Below, in pieces: positions 54,713-64,000 of a stretch of 64,000 nucleotides of DNA (position 1 is the first letter of the stretch; each line of letters begins with the position of its first letter). This DNA comes from Rhynchopus sp. YZ270_cl-10 (Eukaryota; Euglenozoa; Diplonemea; Diplonemida; Diplonemidae), in contig OZ037844.1 in assembly GCA_964035575.1 (NCBI GenBank), forward strand, positions 1,073,501 through 1,137,500, in the 5' to 3' direction. Below the pieces are notes generated by a model. The model did no database searches and had not been told where the DNA came from. It was given only the letters and a program-made list of their open reading frames with translations. A program made the translations under genes and the position numbers.

Positions 54713-55015
54713 TACTACCCTCCCTGCGGATTCCCGAAGGCTCCCGGAGGGAGGGTACTTTTTGGATACCATCCCGGTGGAAATTTTTGCCCTCGGGAGC
54801 CCGTTGGGACCCTCGGGGACCCTTGTGGGCCCCTCGGGAGGCCGTGGGGGGGGGCGCTTCGCGCCCCTTACCCCCCCACGGCCTCCCTCGGGGCCCACAA
54901 GGGTCCCCGAGGGTCCCAACGGGCTCCCGAGGGCAAAAATTCACCGGGATGGTATCCAAAAAGTACCCTCCCAACGGAGAGACTGAGGGAATGCGGGAGG
55001 GGAGTAGTTCTCTTT
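54713..55015. repeat. Long GC-rich hairpin
   Basis: Arms of about 100 bases (54756-54855 and 54865-54969) are almost perfectly complementary around a short GCGCTTCGCGCC centre. Words such as CCCTCGGGAGCCC and GGGACCCTCGGGGACCC recur within each arm. Confidence 0.9.
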
Positions 55016-55125
55016 GTTTCACGAGGGAGGGGTCAAAATACACTCACGACTGGCGATATGCGGGTGAATCTTGGCCCCAATGGCCGAATTACGGTTATAT
55101 GGGGCTGTTGTGCCATCACCCACCG

Positions 55126-55533
55126 CAGTGCTACCAACGCGACAAGTCGCGCGCGACTCGCGACAAACCACCCGCGACAGCGCGACAAAATGAGTTGTCG
55201 CAAAAATCGAAAATTTTTTTTTTCCATTTTGAGACACTTTTTTTTTTTTTTTTGTTAGGAAAAATCGCGTTTTTTCCGGGTACTTAGCAAAATTTTGGTC
55301 AAAAAATGATGGCTTTTGCTTACGTCGCTACTGTACCGTCTGCGATGGTTTTTTCTGGATTTTTTTTTTTGGATTTTTTTTTCCAAAATCGCCCACACCC
55401 AAAAAAAAAAAATTTTTTTTTTTTTGGTGAAAATTTTTGTGATGTCGAAAAAAAAAATTTTTTTTGGGCGCGACAGCGCGACAAGTGGCACTTTGTCGCG
55501 CGACTAGAATCTCTTGTCGCGTTGGTAGCACTG
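55126..55533. mobile_element. 408-bp CARNG-ended TIR element, CGCGACAA word, 7-bp duplication
   Basis: CAGTGCTACCAACGCGACAA and its complement form the ends; CCCACCG flanks both (55119-55125, 55534-55540). GCGCGACAA words in both orientations fill 50-70 bases at each end. The central core matches the nested element 52158-52545. No coding capacity. Confidence 0.93.
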
Positions 55534-55554
55534 CCCACCGGACCCTACCCACAG

Positions 55555-55780
55555 AATTTGAACGCATTTTGGTTGAAATTTTGACTTGAAAATTTTCTTC
55601 ACAATTTGCCCAATCTGAGGTTTTCATTGGACTTTTTGGCACATTTTATGACCTACCAGGCCCGATTTTGGGCGAAAAAAAAAATTTTTTTTTGGTCAGA
55701 AATCGCCTTGTATAACCACTGTATTAGTGTAGGCTTGTACACAGAAGTGCATTTTTGTAAACAAAATGACCGGGAAATAA
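55555..55780. repeat. Scaffold repeat, inverted copy
   Basis: Reverse complement of 57950-58130 (CCCAATCTGAGGTTTTCATT, ATAACCACTGTATTAGTGTA). Confidence 0.8.
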
Positions 55781-56084
55781 ATTCTAGATGGTCAAATCAT
55801 CAAAATTCCAGCTCTATTTGCATTTTTGGGCCCAGCTGAGCCTATGGGGGGGTTTTTTTTCCAGGTGAGAAGTGTGTTTGTGAAAAAAAATCAAAAAAAA
55901 GCCAAAAAAAGCCGGAGGGATGGTCAAAAAAAGCCTCAAAATGACCGGGAAATAAATTCTAGATGGTCAAAACATCAAAATTCCAGCTCTATTTGCATTT
56001 TTGGGCCCATCTGAGCCTATGGGGGGGTATTTTTTTCAGCTGAAAAAGGTGTTTGCGAAAAAAAACCCAAAAAAAGCCAAAAAA
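55764..56084. repeat. 172-bp tandem duplication
   Basis: AAAATGACCGGGAAATAAAT through GGGCCCA.CTGAGCCTATGG occurs at 55764 and again at 55936. Confidence 0.8.
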
Positions 56085-56360
56085 GCCGGAGGGATGCCTA
56101 AAAAGCCGGCGGGATGCCTAAAAAAGCCGGCGGGATGCCTAAAAAAAGCCGGAGGGATGGTTAAAAAAGCCGGAGGGATGCCTAAAAAAGCCGGAGGGAT
56201 GGTCAAAAAAGCCGGAGGGATGCCTAAAAAAGCCGGCGGGATGCCTAAAAAAGCCGGAGGGATGCCTAAAAAAGCCGGCGGGATGCCTAAAAAAGCCGGA
56301 GGGATGCCTAAAAAAGCCGGAGGGATGCCTAAAAAGCCGGAGGGATGGTCAAAATCCCGG
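56085..56360. repeat. 21-22-bp tandem array with GGAGGGATG word
   Basis: About thirteen copies of GCCGGAGGGATGCCTAAAAA, some with GGCGGGATG or GTC in place of CCT. The array ends in an inverted word GGATGGTATACCATCC. The 152-codon frame here (KKAGGMPKKAGGM) is an artefact of the repeat. Confidence 0.92.
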
Positions 56361-56477
56361 CGGGATGGTATACCATCCCGCGGGCTTTTTGACCCTCCCT
56401 CCGGGAGGGTTGGGACCCTCCCTAGGGTATGTAAAGTCGCCGGAGGGAGTGTATTTTGACCCCTCCCTAGGGAAACA

Positions 56478-57419
56478 AATGCAACGAACGCAACGCATGC
56501 AACGCATGTAACCGATGTGTACGTAGCGATCTGTATGCAACGAACGCAACGCATACAACGCAACGCAACCGATGTGTACGTAGCGATCTGTATGCAACGA
56601 ACGCAACTCATGCAACGCAACGCAACCGATGTGTACGTAGCGATCTGTATGCAACGAACGCAACGCATACAACGCAACGCAACCGATGTGTACGTAGCGA
56701 TCTGTATGCAACGAACGCAACGCATGCAACGCAACGCAACCGATGTGTACGTAGCGATCTGTATGCAACGAACGCAACGCATGCAACGCAACGCAACCGA
56801 TGCGTACGTAGCGATCTGTATGCAACGAACGCAACGCATGCAACGCAACGCAACCGATGTGTACGTAGCGATCTGTATGCAACGAACGCAACGCATGCAA
56901 CGCATGCAACCGATGTGTACGTAGCGATCTGTATGCAACGAACGCAACGCAACCGATGTGTACGTAGCGATCTGTATGCAACGAACGCAACGCATGCAAC
57001 GCAACGCAACCGATGTGTACGTAGCGATCTGTATGCAACGAACGCAACGCATGCAACGCAACGCAACCGATGCGTACGTAGCGATCTGTATGCAACGAAC
57101 GCAACGCATGCAACGCAACGCAACCGATGCGTACGTAGCGATCTGTATGCAACGAACGCAACGCATGCAACGCAACGCAACCGATGTGTACGTAGCGATC
57201 TGTATGCAACGAACGCAACGCATACAACGCAACGCAACCGATGCGTACGTAGCGATCTGTATGCAACGAACGCAACGCAACCGATGTGTACGTAGCGATC
57301 TGTATGCAACGAACGCAACGCATGCAACGCAACGCAACCGATGTGTACGTAGCGATCTGTATGCAACGAACGCAACGCATGCAACGCATGCAACCGATGT
57401 GTACGTAGCGATCTGTATG
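56478..57419. repeat. 57-bp satellite, array 4 (forward orientation)
   Basis: About seventeen units of TACGTAGCGATCTGTATGC followed by AACGAACGCAACGCATGCA. Some units lack the GCATGCAACGCAACG portion. Variants ATGTGT/ATGCGT and GCATGC/GCATAC alternate. Confidence 0.95.
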
Positions 57420-57655
57420 CAGTGCTACCAACGCGACAAGAGATTCTAGTCGCGCGACAAAGTGCCATTTTCGGGTGTCGCGCGCGACAACTCTGTCGCT
57501 TGTCGCGTTGTCGCGCGATTTTGGCTGGGGAGTTTACGTGGGCGCGACAAGGCTGTCGCGCGCGACAAACCAGCTGTCGCGCGCGACAAACCGGTTTGTC
57601 GCGCGCGACAGCTGGTTTGTCGCGCGCGACAAAAAAAAAAATTTTTTTTTTTTCG
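57420..57655. mobile_element. Left end of a CARNG element, GTCGCGCGCGACAA word
   Basis: Starts CAGTGCTACCAACGCGACAA directly at the satellite edge; its first 48 bases are the exact reverse complement of 55486-55533. Words TCGCGCGCGACAAAC alternate in both orientations up to 57635. The spacer TTTTGGCTGGGGAGTTTACG is shared with 60587-60610. No matching right end with the CTGTATG flank was found. Confidence 0.75.
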
Positions 57656-57829
57656 ACATCACAAAATTTTCCACCCAGAAAAAAAAAATTTTTTTTTCGT
57701 CATGGCTGCACCAAAAATGCAAATAAAGCCAGAATTTTGATGTTTTGAGCATCTAGAATTTATTCTACGGCTATTTTGTGTACCCCGTACAGTTTATATG
57801 GGCCAGCGCCTTAGCAAAAAATCTCAAAA

Positions 57830-58145
57830 AAAAAAATTTTTTTTTCGAGAAAATTTTGACCCCTGACCTGGGTTTTTGGGCACCAAAAAATGCAAAAAAA
57901 ACGCAAAAATCGGGTGTTTTGACCATCTGTGGTTACACAAAACACACTTCTGTGTACAAGCCTACCCCAATACAGTGGTTATACAAGGCGATTTTTGACC
58001 AAAAAAAAATTTTTTTTTTTGCCCAAAATCGGGCGTGGTACGTCATAAAATGGCCCGAAGAATCCAATGAAAACCTCAGATTGGGCAAATCATGAAAAAA
58101 ATTTTCAAGTCAAATTTTCAGCCAAAATACGGTCATTTTGGTCAT
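57830..58145. repeat. Scaffold repeat, copy 1 of 3
   Basis: Near-identical direct copies at 61100-61395 and 61770-62080 (TTTTGACCATCTGTGGTTAC, CAATGAAAACCTCAGATTGG). Confidence 0.88.
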
Positions 58146-58254
58146 TATAACCGTCATACCCTGTTACGGGTTTGCGAGCCTGTACATTGCCTGTGCATTG
58201 AAGAGCGCTTAAGTTTGCGTACCCCAAAACATCAGGTAATAGGCAGAGCAATTC

Positions 58255-58615
58255 CTTCATCAGAAATGAAGTCCGTCGTAACCGAGGTTTCATTTTTCAA
58301 GAATGAAGTCCGTCGTAACCCGCGTGTTATCTTTGAAAAATGAAGTCCGTCGTAACCCCCGTTTTATTTTTCAAGAATGAAGTCCATTCTATGCGTCATT
58401 TTATCTTAGAAAAATGAAGTCCGTCGTAATAAGAGGCCTTATTTTTCAAGAATGAAGTCCATTCTACGCGTTATTTTATCTTTGAAAAATGAAGTCCGTC
58501 GTAACCCCCGTTTTATTTTTCAAGAATGAAGTCCATTCTACGCGTTATTTTATCTTTGAAAAATGAAGTCCGTCGTAACAGAGGCCTTATTTTTCAAGAA
58601 TGAAGTCTATTGAGT
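58255..58615. repeat. 37-bp tandem repeat upstream of the hAT-like gene
   Basis: AATGAAGTCCGTCGTAAC or AATGAAGTCCATTCTACGC occurs every 36-38 bases at 58265, 58303, 58339, 58376, 58412 and onward to 58600. Preceding arms alternate between TTTTTCAAG and TCTTTGAAAA. It ends about 100 bases before the start codon. Confidence 0.9.
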
Positions 58616-58716
58616 TGAAATCAAAGCCTCCTCTTCTTTTGAACGTATTACTATCTGGTTCATGATGTTATACACCATCACCACAGACTTTTTACTATTT
58701 CCTAAACACTTTTGAG

Positions 58717-60489
58717 ATGTCGGGAGGAATGTGCACATGCTGCTTAGAGAAGCCGTGCGTCGCTCACTGCCCTGGTGACGAGGCGTGGACGCAAGGGCAA
58801 GGCACGATGACCGTTGTGTCGCAGTGTGAGCTCCGCAAAGGAGATTGGGTGGTGCACGAGTGGCGTTGCTCCGAGACGGGGGTTGATGTCACGTACGAAG
58901 GAAGGGTTACCCATCGCGCATCCGATGGTAACCTGGATGTGGTGTATATACGCCACGGCGTCGATGGGGAGCCTCTGAAGTCCACGATCCCCATGAACAG
59001 GGACTGGGGGGAAACGAAGATGCTGTGGGTGCGCGAGGACCTCAAGACCGGTGCTGGAAAGCGGAAGGCCCCCCCTGAGTCCGACCGTGAGCGCGGCCCG
59101 CCTGTAGGCAACCGTAACAAGAAACCCAAAGGGCCGTCTGATAAGGTGGTGGCAGCGAAGAGGAAGCGGTCCACGACGCTGAAGCTTGACTTCGACGCTG
59201 AGGAACGTGCGAGTAGCGCTGCGGAAGACAGCGACGCTGGCAAGACACAGCCGGAGGAGCGCGTGACGAGAAAAAGAATCAAGACGGAGCCAAAAAGGGA
59301 CAAGAACGGCAAAGATTACAAAGATTGGAGTAGTCGTCTGCAGGCAGTGTGTTCTCTTGTGGCGGCAGCGGTGACCGTGGTGATGAGCCGGTGTGTTCTG
59401 GTGCATGTGCTCGACATCGCTGAGTTCAGCCTTGTGCTTAAGGGGTGGCTGTGGGCGTGGTTCGACATAGTGAGAGTGCGAGGGGAGAACCAAGTGTCGC
59501 TCCGGTGCTTTTATGAGAATCCCAACAATGCACTCATCAAAGGGAACAGTGCGAAGAACAGGAGGGATCAGGCGCGGCGCCATATGACGAAGCTCGTGAA
59601 GGAGGCACAAAGACGACGTGAAGCAGATAGAGTTGCGAACTCTTATGCGAATTCACCTCTGCCTTCCTCGCAACAGAACATTTCCTCGCCCGCACCCTCC
59701 AGCAGTTCAAGGCTACTCCCAGAGCAGCAAGCCAGCACACAACCTGCGTTCGACTCCCCCTACGGCTTTTTGACGTACACGGATCACCTTGCGTTCGTGG
59801 CTGCAAAGCTCTGCTGGCCTTTCGTGTGGTTCCGCGCCAACCATCCGATGCGCAGCTGCCTCGTGCAACACCTTCTTGCTGGACAGAAGTTTTTTGCAGA
59901 TGAGCTGGCGAACCGCATCACCGTGCTTTCGAATGAGACGCAGGACGCGGTCTTCGCCCACCTGGAGGGACAAGACGTCTCCTTGATGTTGGACGGGGGA
60001 CGAGTGATGCGGCGGAACTTCGTCAGTTTTTCTGTGTCTGACGGCACAAACGCGTTTTGTCTGGACAACGAGGAGTACAAGGAGTCAGTGACAGGAGATC
60101 GCATTCTCGAGTCCATCCTTAAGTACATTGAGCTCTTGCGGAGGAGTCACATTTTTGTGTTCAGCGTGTGTGCGGACAACGCGGCGTCGATGCAGAAGGC
60201 ACTTCGTACACTTCTGAACCTTTGCACGCAAGAGACTGAAGAAGAAGACGAGGGTCCCGCACCTGAGCAGGGAGACGACGAAAACGATGAAGATAGCGAG
60301 GGTGAGGTTTCTGCAATCATGACAGCAATTAACAACGCTGTGGACCGTGTGCGACTGCAAGGAATCCTGGTCTACAGATGCGCAGCACACTCGCTCCAGT
60401 TGGTTCTTGGCGACTTCCTTGCGCACAAGTGCTTTTCCCAGTGGCAAGACAAGGTGAATGAGATTGTGGACCGGTACGTCGATCCAAGG
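58717..60489 (+). pseudogene. hAT-like transposase, 3' part interrupted
   Basis: 591 codons of a transposase-like protein open from the ATG at 58717. N-terminus: a Cys/His cluster (CTCCLEKPCVAHC, residues 6-18), then an SH3-like stretch (KGDWVVHEW...YEGRVTH), basic nuclear-type signals (KRKRST, RKRIKTEPKR), a region resembling a zinc-finger tail (RRDQARRHMTKL), and the hAT/DUF659-type RNase H fold: D426 in LMLDGGRVMRRN, D487 in VCADNAASMQK and RCAAHSLQLVLGDFL with C555 and H558. An acidic insert sits between the last two motifs. After DPRQ the CARNG repeat starting at 60490 replaces the C-terminal half, including the expected third catalytic acid and dimerisation region. Family assignment is by motif reading. 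Confidence 0.72.
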
Positions 60490-60777
60490 CAGTGCTACCA
60501 GCGCTACAAGGTGCCAGTTGTAGCGCTACAAAACGCCATTTTCGAGGGTACCCGCTACAACTACTGTAGTTGTAGTTTTGTAGCGCGCTTTTGGCTGGGG
60601 AGTTTACGTGGGCGCTACAACGTTGTAGCGCGCTACAAACCAGTTGTAGCGCGCTACAAACCGGGTTGTAGCGCGCTACAAACCACTTGTAGCGCGCTAC
60701 AAAAAAAAAAATTTTTTTTTTTTCGACATCACAAAAATTTTTCTGGGGAAAAAAAATTTTTTTTTTTGGACCTGTGT
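60490..60777. mobile_element. Left end of a CARNG element, GTAGCGCGCTACAA word, inside the hAT-like gene
   Basis: Starts CAGTGCTACCAGCGCTACAA. Shares the spacer TTTTGGCTGGGGAGTTTACG and TTTCGACATCACAAAA with 57420-57700, but every word GTCGCGCGCGACAA is replaced by GTAGCGCGCTACAA. The left flank TCCAAGG is not found beside any right end in the window. Confidence 0.75.
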
Positions 60778-61625
60778 CAAGGCTACCAACGGGACCCCTG
60801 GATCAGGGGTCCCCAGGGGTCCCGGACCCCCAGTCTGGGGGTCCGGGACCCCTGGGACCCCTGGGTCCCCGGGGTCCCAAAAATTTTTTTTTGGCAAAGA
60901 CATTTTTCAGGTGAAAAAAAAATTTTTTTTCGGCCCTGGGTTGGGTCCTGTGGCACCCAAAAATGCAAAAAAACGCACTTACGAGCACTTTTGAGCATCA
61001 CATATTTATTCCACGGCTATTTTGTGTGTGTACCGTACGTTTAGTATGGCCAGCGACTTAGCAAAAAATCGAAACATCTCAAAAAAAAAATTTTTTTTTC
61101 GGGAAAATTTCGACCCCTGACCTGGGTTTTTGGGCACCAAAAAATGCAAAAAAACGCAAAAATCGGGTGTTTTGACCATCTGTGGTTACACAAAACACAC
61201 TTCTGTGTACAAGCCTACACCAATACAGTGGTTATACAAAGCGATTTTTGACCAAAAAAAAAATTTTTTTTTCGCCCAAAATTTGCCGTGGTACCTCATA
61301 AAATGGCCCAAAGAATCCAATGAAAACCTCAGATTGGGCAAATTATGAAAAAAATTTTCAAGTCAAATTTTCAGCCAAAATACGGCTATTTTGGTCATGC
61401 CTTGTGTACTTTGTGTACTGAACTGGTCCCGAGGCCACAGGGACCGTGTAAGGGGCCAGCTTTTAGTGGCGAAAATTTCGCTAAGTACCCGGAAAAATCC
61501 CTAAGGAAAAAAAAAAATTTTTTTTCACGCAGGGTCACAAAAAAAAATTTTTTTTTTTTTGACTTTTGCTGGGGGTCCCGGACCCCTGGGACCCCCGGGG
61601 TGTTGGGGTCCCGTTGGTAACCTTG
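60778..61625. mobile_element. 848-bp CARNG-ended element, GGGACCCC word, 7-bp duplication
   Basis: CAAGGCTACCAACGGGACCC at the left and the complement of CAAGGTTACCAACGGGACCC at the right. CCTGTGT flanks both (60771-60777, 61626-61632). GGGGTCCCGGACCCC words fill both ends; a scaffold copy lies between. It is nested in the repeat that interrupts the hAT-like gene. Confidence 0.92.
61100..61395. repeat. Scaffold repeat, copy 2 of 3
   Basis: Direct copy of 57830-58145, inside the 60778-61625 element. Confidence 0.85.
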
Positions 61626-62088
61626 CCTGTGTGGACCAAATATGCAAATAAAGGCACTTACGAGCAGTTTAGAGCATCTAGAGTTTATTCCCCGGTCATT
61701 TTGTGTACACAAGCCCATTTTGTATGGGCCAGCACCTTAGCAAAAAATCGAAAACTCGGAAAAAAAAATTTTTTTTTTCCGGCAAAATTTCGCCCCCTAA
61801 CTTGGGTCTTCGGGCACCGAAAAGTGCAAAAAAACGCAAAAATCGGGTGTTTTGACCATCTGTGGTTACATAAAACACACTTTTGTGTACAAGCCTACAC
61901 CAATACAGTGGTTATACAAGGCGATTTTTGACGGAAAAAAAAATTTTTTTTTCGCCCAAAATTTGCCGTGGTACCTCATAAAATGGCCCAAAGAATCCAA
62001 TGAAAACCTCAGATTGGGCAAATTATGAAAAAAATTTTCAAGTCAAATTTTCAGCCAAAATACGGCAGGTCATTTTGGTCATACCCTA
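61626..62088. repeat. Scaffold repeat, copy 3 of 3
   Basis: 61770-62080 repeats 57830-58145 and 61100-61395. Confidence 0.85.
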
Positions 62089-62282
62089 AGATAAGCGCTT
62101 CGCGAGTGCTGATGCCATCACGAAACGTACCGGCAAGGCGACCACCCGCCATGGGGTCGACCAGGAAAAGACCTACATCAACCATCCGAAGTCCATCGTC
62201 GACCACGCCCTCCCAAGGTGACCACTCTACCAAGTTGTCAAGCAGGGATGCTGACCATCTTAGTATTGTACCATTGTACATC
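62089..62282. other. Short unique segment between repeats
   Basis: Not similar to the surrounding repeats. Both strands have short open frames (minus: WSPWEGVVDDGLRMVDVGLF); no family recognised. It could be flanking sequence of the interrupted gene or captured DNA. Confidence 0.25.
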
Positions 62283-62299
62283 GTGCCATGGCATCTTAC

Positions 62300-62572
62300 C
62301 ATCTTACCATCATAACATCATAACATCATAACATCATAACATCATAACATCATAACATCATAACATCATAACATCATAACATCATAACATCATAACATCA
62401 TAACATCATAACATCATAACATCATAACATCATAACATCATAACATCATAACATCATAACATCATAACATCATAACATCATAACATCATAACATCATAAC
62501 ATCATAACATCATAACATCATAACATCATAACATCATAACATCATAACATCATAACATCATAACATCATACC
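62300..62572. repeat. Octamer array (CATCATAA)n
   Basis: About 34 perfect copies of an 8-bp unit, with CATCATAC variants at the right edge and CATCTTAC at the left. Confidence 0.97.
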
Positions 62573-62771
62573 ATCATACCATCGTACCATGGGGCGCGTA
62601 GTCGAGTGTCCACCTTGGGACAAGGCACCAGCATCCCCATTTGCATCACGGAGATAGAGACTGCCTACTCACTTCCTAGGTGACGCACTATGAGCGTACA
62701 CCACTACAAATACACAAAGGGAGAGTGCTCACTCCTCCACCTCCTCGACCTCCCCCAACCCGGACGAACAT

Positions 62772-63085
62772 GCCGAAGTTGTACGAACGCACCGAAGGCG
62801 GAAGTACTCGCGGAAGGCGGACGAGTGAGCCAAATCCAGACGAGCGAGCAAGGTGCAGACGAGCGTGCCTCACAAAGCACACCATCTCCGGTCTGACGGG
62901 GAACTTCCAGCCTCTCAGCCCAGGGAAAAACCCTGGCCACCGGAGGGCCCTAACGGCCCGACGAGGAGGCGCCCCATAGGGCGCTGGGGCCAAGGGACTT
63001 AAGTCGCCCTAACGGCGACTTAAACGTCCCGAGGCCACAGCGACCGTGGAAGGGGCTAGCTTTTGATGACCAAAATTTCGCTAAG
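62772..63085. repeat. Large inverted repeat, right arm (partner 51170-51478)
   Basis: Reverse complement of the left arm. The innermost and outermost thirds differ more than the centre. Its outer edge runs into the 241-bp tandem array. Confidence 0.88.
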
Positions 63086-64000
63086 TACCCGAAAAATCCC
63101 TAAGGAAAAAGGTGGAAAAAAAGTGTCTCAAAATAGACATCTATTTTTTGGCGTTTTTTGCTACAGCGCTACCAGTAGCACTGTAGCGCGCTACTTGTAG
63201 CGTGTAGCGCGATACTTGTAGCGCTGGTAGCATTGGTATTTAAACCCACATATTTGCTGGGTAAACGTCCCGAGGCCACAGCGACCGTGGAAGGGGCTAG
63301 CTTTTGATGACCAAAATTTCGCTAAGTACCCGAAAAATCCCTAAGGAAAAAGGTGGAAAAAAAGTGTCTCAAAATAGACATCTATTTTTTGGCGTTTTTT
63401 GCTACAGCGCTACCAGTAGCACTGTAGCGCGCTACTTGTAGCGTGTAGCGCGATACTTGTAGCGCTGGTAGCATTGGTATTTAAACCCACATATTTGCTG
63501 GGTAAACGTCCCGAGGCCACAGCGACCGTGGAAGGGGCTAGCTTTTGATGACCAAAATTTCGCTAAGTACCCGAAAAATCCCTAAGGAAAAAGGTGGAAA
63601 AAAAGTGTCTCAAAATAGACATCTATTTTTTGGCGTTTTTTGCTACAGCGCTACCAGTAGCACTGTAGCGCGCTACTTGTAGCGTGTAGCGCGATACTTG
63701 TAGCGCTGGTAGCATTGGTATTTAAACCCACATATTTGCTGGGTAAACGTCCCGAGGCCACAGCGACCGTGGAAGGGGCTAGCTTTTGATGACCAAAATT
63801 TCGCTAAGTACCCGAAAAATCCCTAAGGAAAAAGGTGGAAAAAAAGTGTCTCAAAATAGACATCTATTTTTTGGCGTTTTTTGCTACAGCGCTACCAGTA
63901 GCACTGTAGCGCGCTACTTGTAGCGTGTAGCGCGATACTTGTAGCGCTGGTAGCATTGGTATTTAAACCCACATATTTGCTGGGTAAACGTCCCGAGGCC
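63022..64000. repeat. 241-bp tandem array, four full copies, running off the window
   Basis: AAACGTCCCGAGGCCACAGC recurs at 63022, 63263, 63504, 63745 and 63986. The copies appear identical. Each holds AGCGCTACCAGTAGCACTG and the CAATGCTACCAGCGCTACAA terminus in complement, that is, the right end of the CGCTACAA-word element. Confidence 0.95.

Noticed and set aside
56001-56459. KKAGGMP repeat protein of 152 codons
   Set aside because: Translation of the 21-bp GGAGGGATG array.
56036-57468. Long minus- and plus-strand open frames (up to 433 codons, CVALHALRSLHTDRYVHIG)
   Set aside because: They follow the 57-bp satellite, whose unit is 19 codons, so every frame without a stop in one unit stays open.
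62051-62302. 83-codon minus-strand frame (WSPWEGVVDDGLRMVDVGLF)
   Set aside because: Protein-like in part, but it runs into octamer-repeat and scaffold sequence at its ends and matches no family I know.
51027-63240. CRISPR array
   Set aside because: Repeats are palindromic and iterated, but spacers are not unique or evenly sized, and there are no cas genes; the context is eukaryotic.

Overview
The window reads as nuclear DNA of a repeat-rich protist, plausibly an alveolate alga such as a chromerid; the organism call is an inference from style, not a match I could test. It is eukaryotic: a proteasome beta-3 gene can be assembled from four exons with GT..AG introns, a ZIP metal transporter lies beside it, and there are long ankyrin proteins, a LINE and many DNA-transposon families. 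I saw no rRNA, no convincing tRNA, no CRISPR and no retroviral, LTR or capsid-bearing element.

Layout. 1-4020 and 13215-17450: two close ankyrin-repeat paralogs on the minus strand, the left one running off the window and cut short by a frameshift; a shorter, more diverged third paralog is at 42212-43594. Between the first two lie a nest of inverted repeats (4.5-9.9 kb), an octamer array and a 2.5-kb terminal-inverted-repeat (TIR) element. 17.4-24.5 kb is non-coding: a 1-kb TIR element, about 200-bp diverged tandem repeats and hairpin-word repeats. 24524-25621 is the ZIP transporter and 27941-29629 the proteasome subunit. 32.0-40.0 kb is one LINE with a single intact 1955-codon reading frame carrying two OTU-protease domains, a reverse transcriptase and a restriction-like endonuclease. 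40.7-46.4 kb holds nested TIR elements around the third ankyrin gene. 47.75-49.4 kb is a 38-bp satellite. 50-64 kb is a dense nest of satellites, inverted repeats and short transposons, with one interrupted hAT-like transposase gene at 58717-60490.

Main observation. Many non-coding repeats follow one design: short constant termini, a clean target-site duplication, then a short word private to that element and repeated many times inside it, usually in both orientations. Three terminus classes are visible: CARNG ends with 7-bp duplications (four elements with exact duplications, one nested in another), TGGTG ends with 5-bp duplications, and AAGGGGG ends at TA. Elements can share an almost identical core while all word copies have changed together (CGCGACAA, CGCTACAA, GGGACCCC, GGTGTCTTT, GGCCTCCC). 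This resembles subterminal transposase-binding repeats of hAT and CACTA elements, but with whole word sets swapped. The window holds paralogous empty sites for two of the insertions.

Most long reading frames in 50-58 kb are artefacts of satellites whose unit length is a multiple of three.
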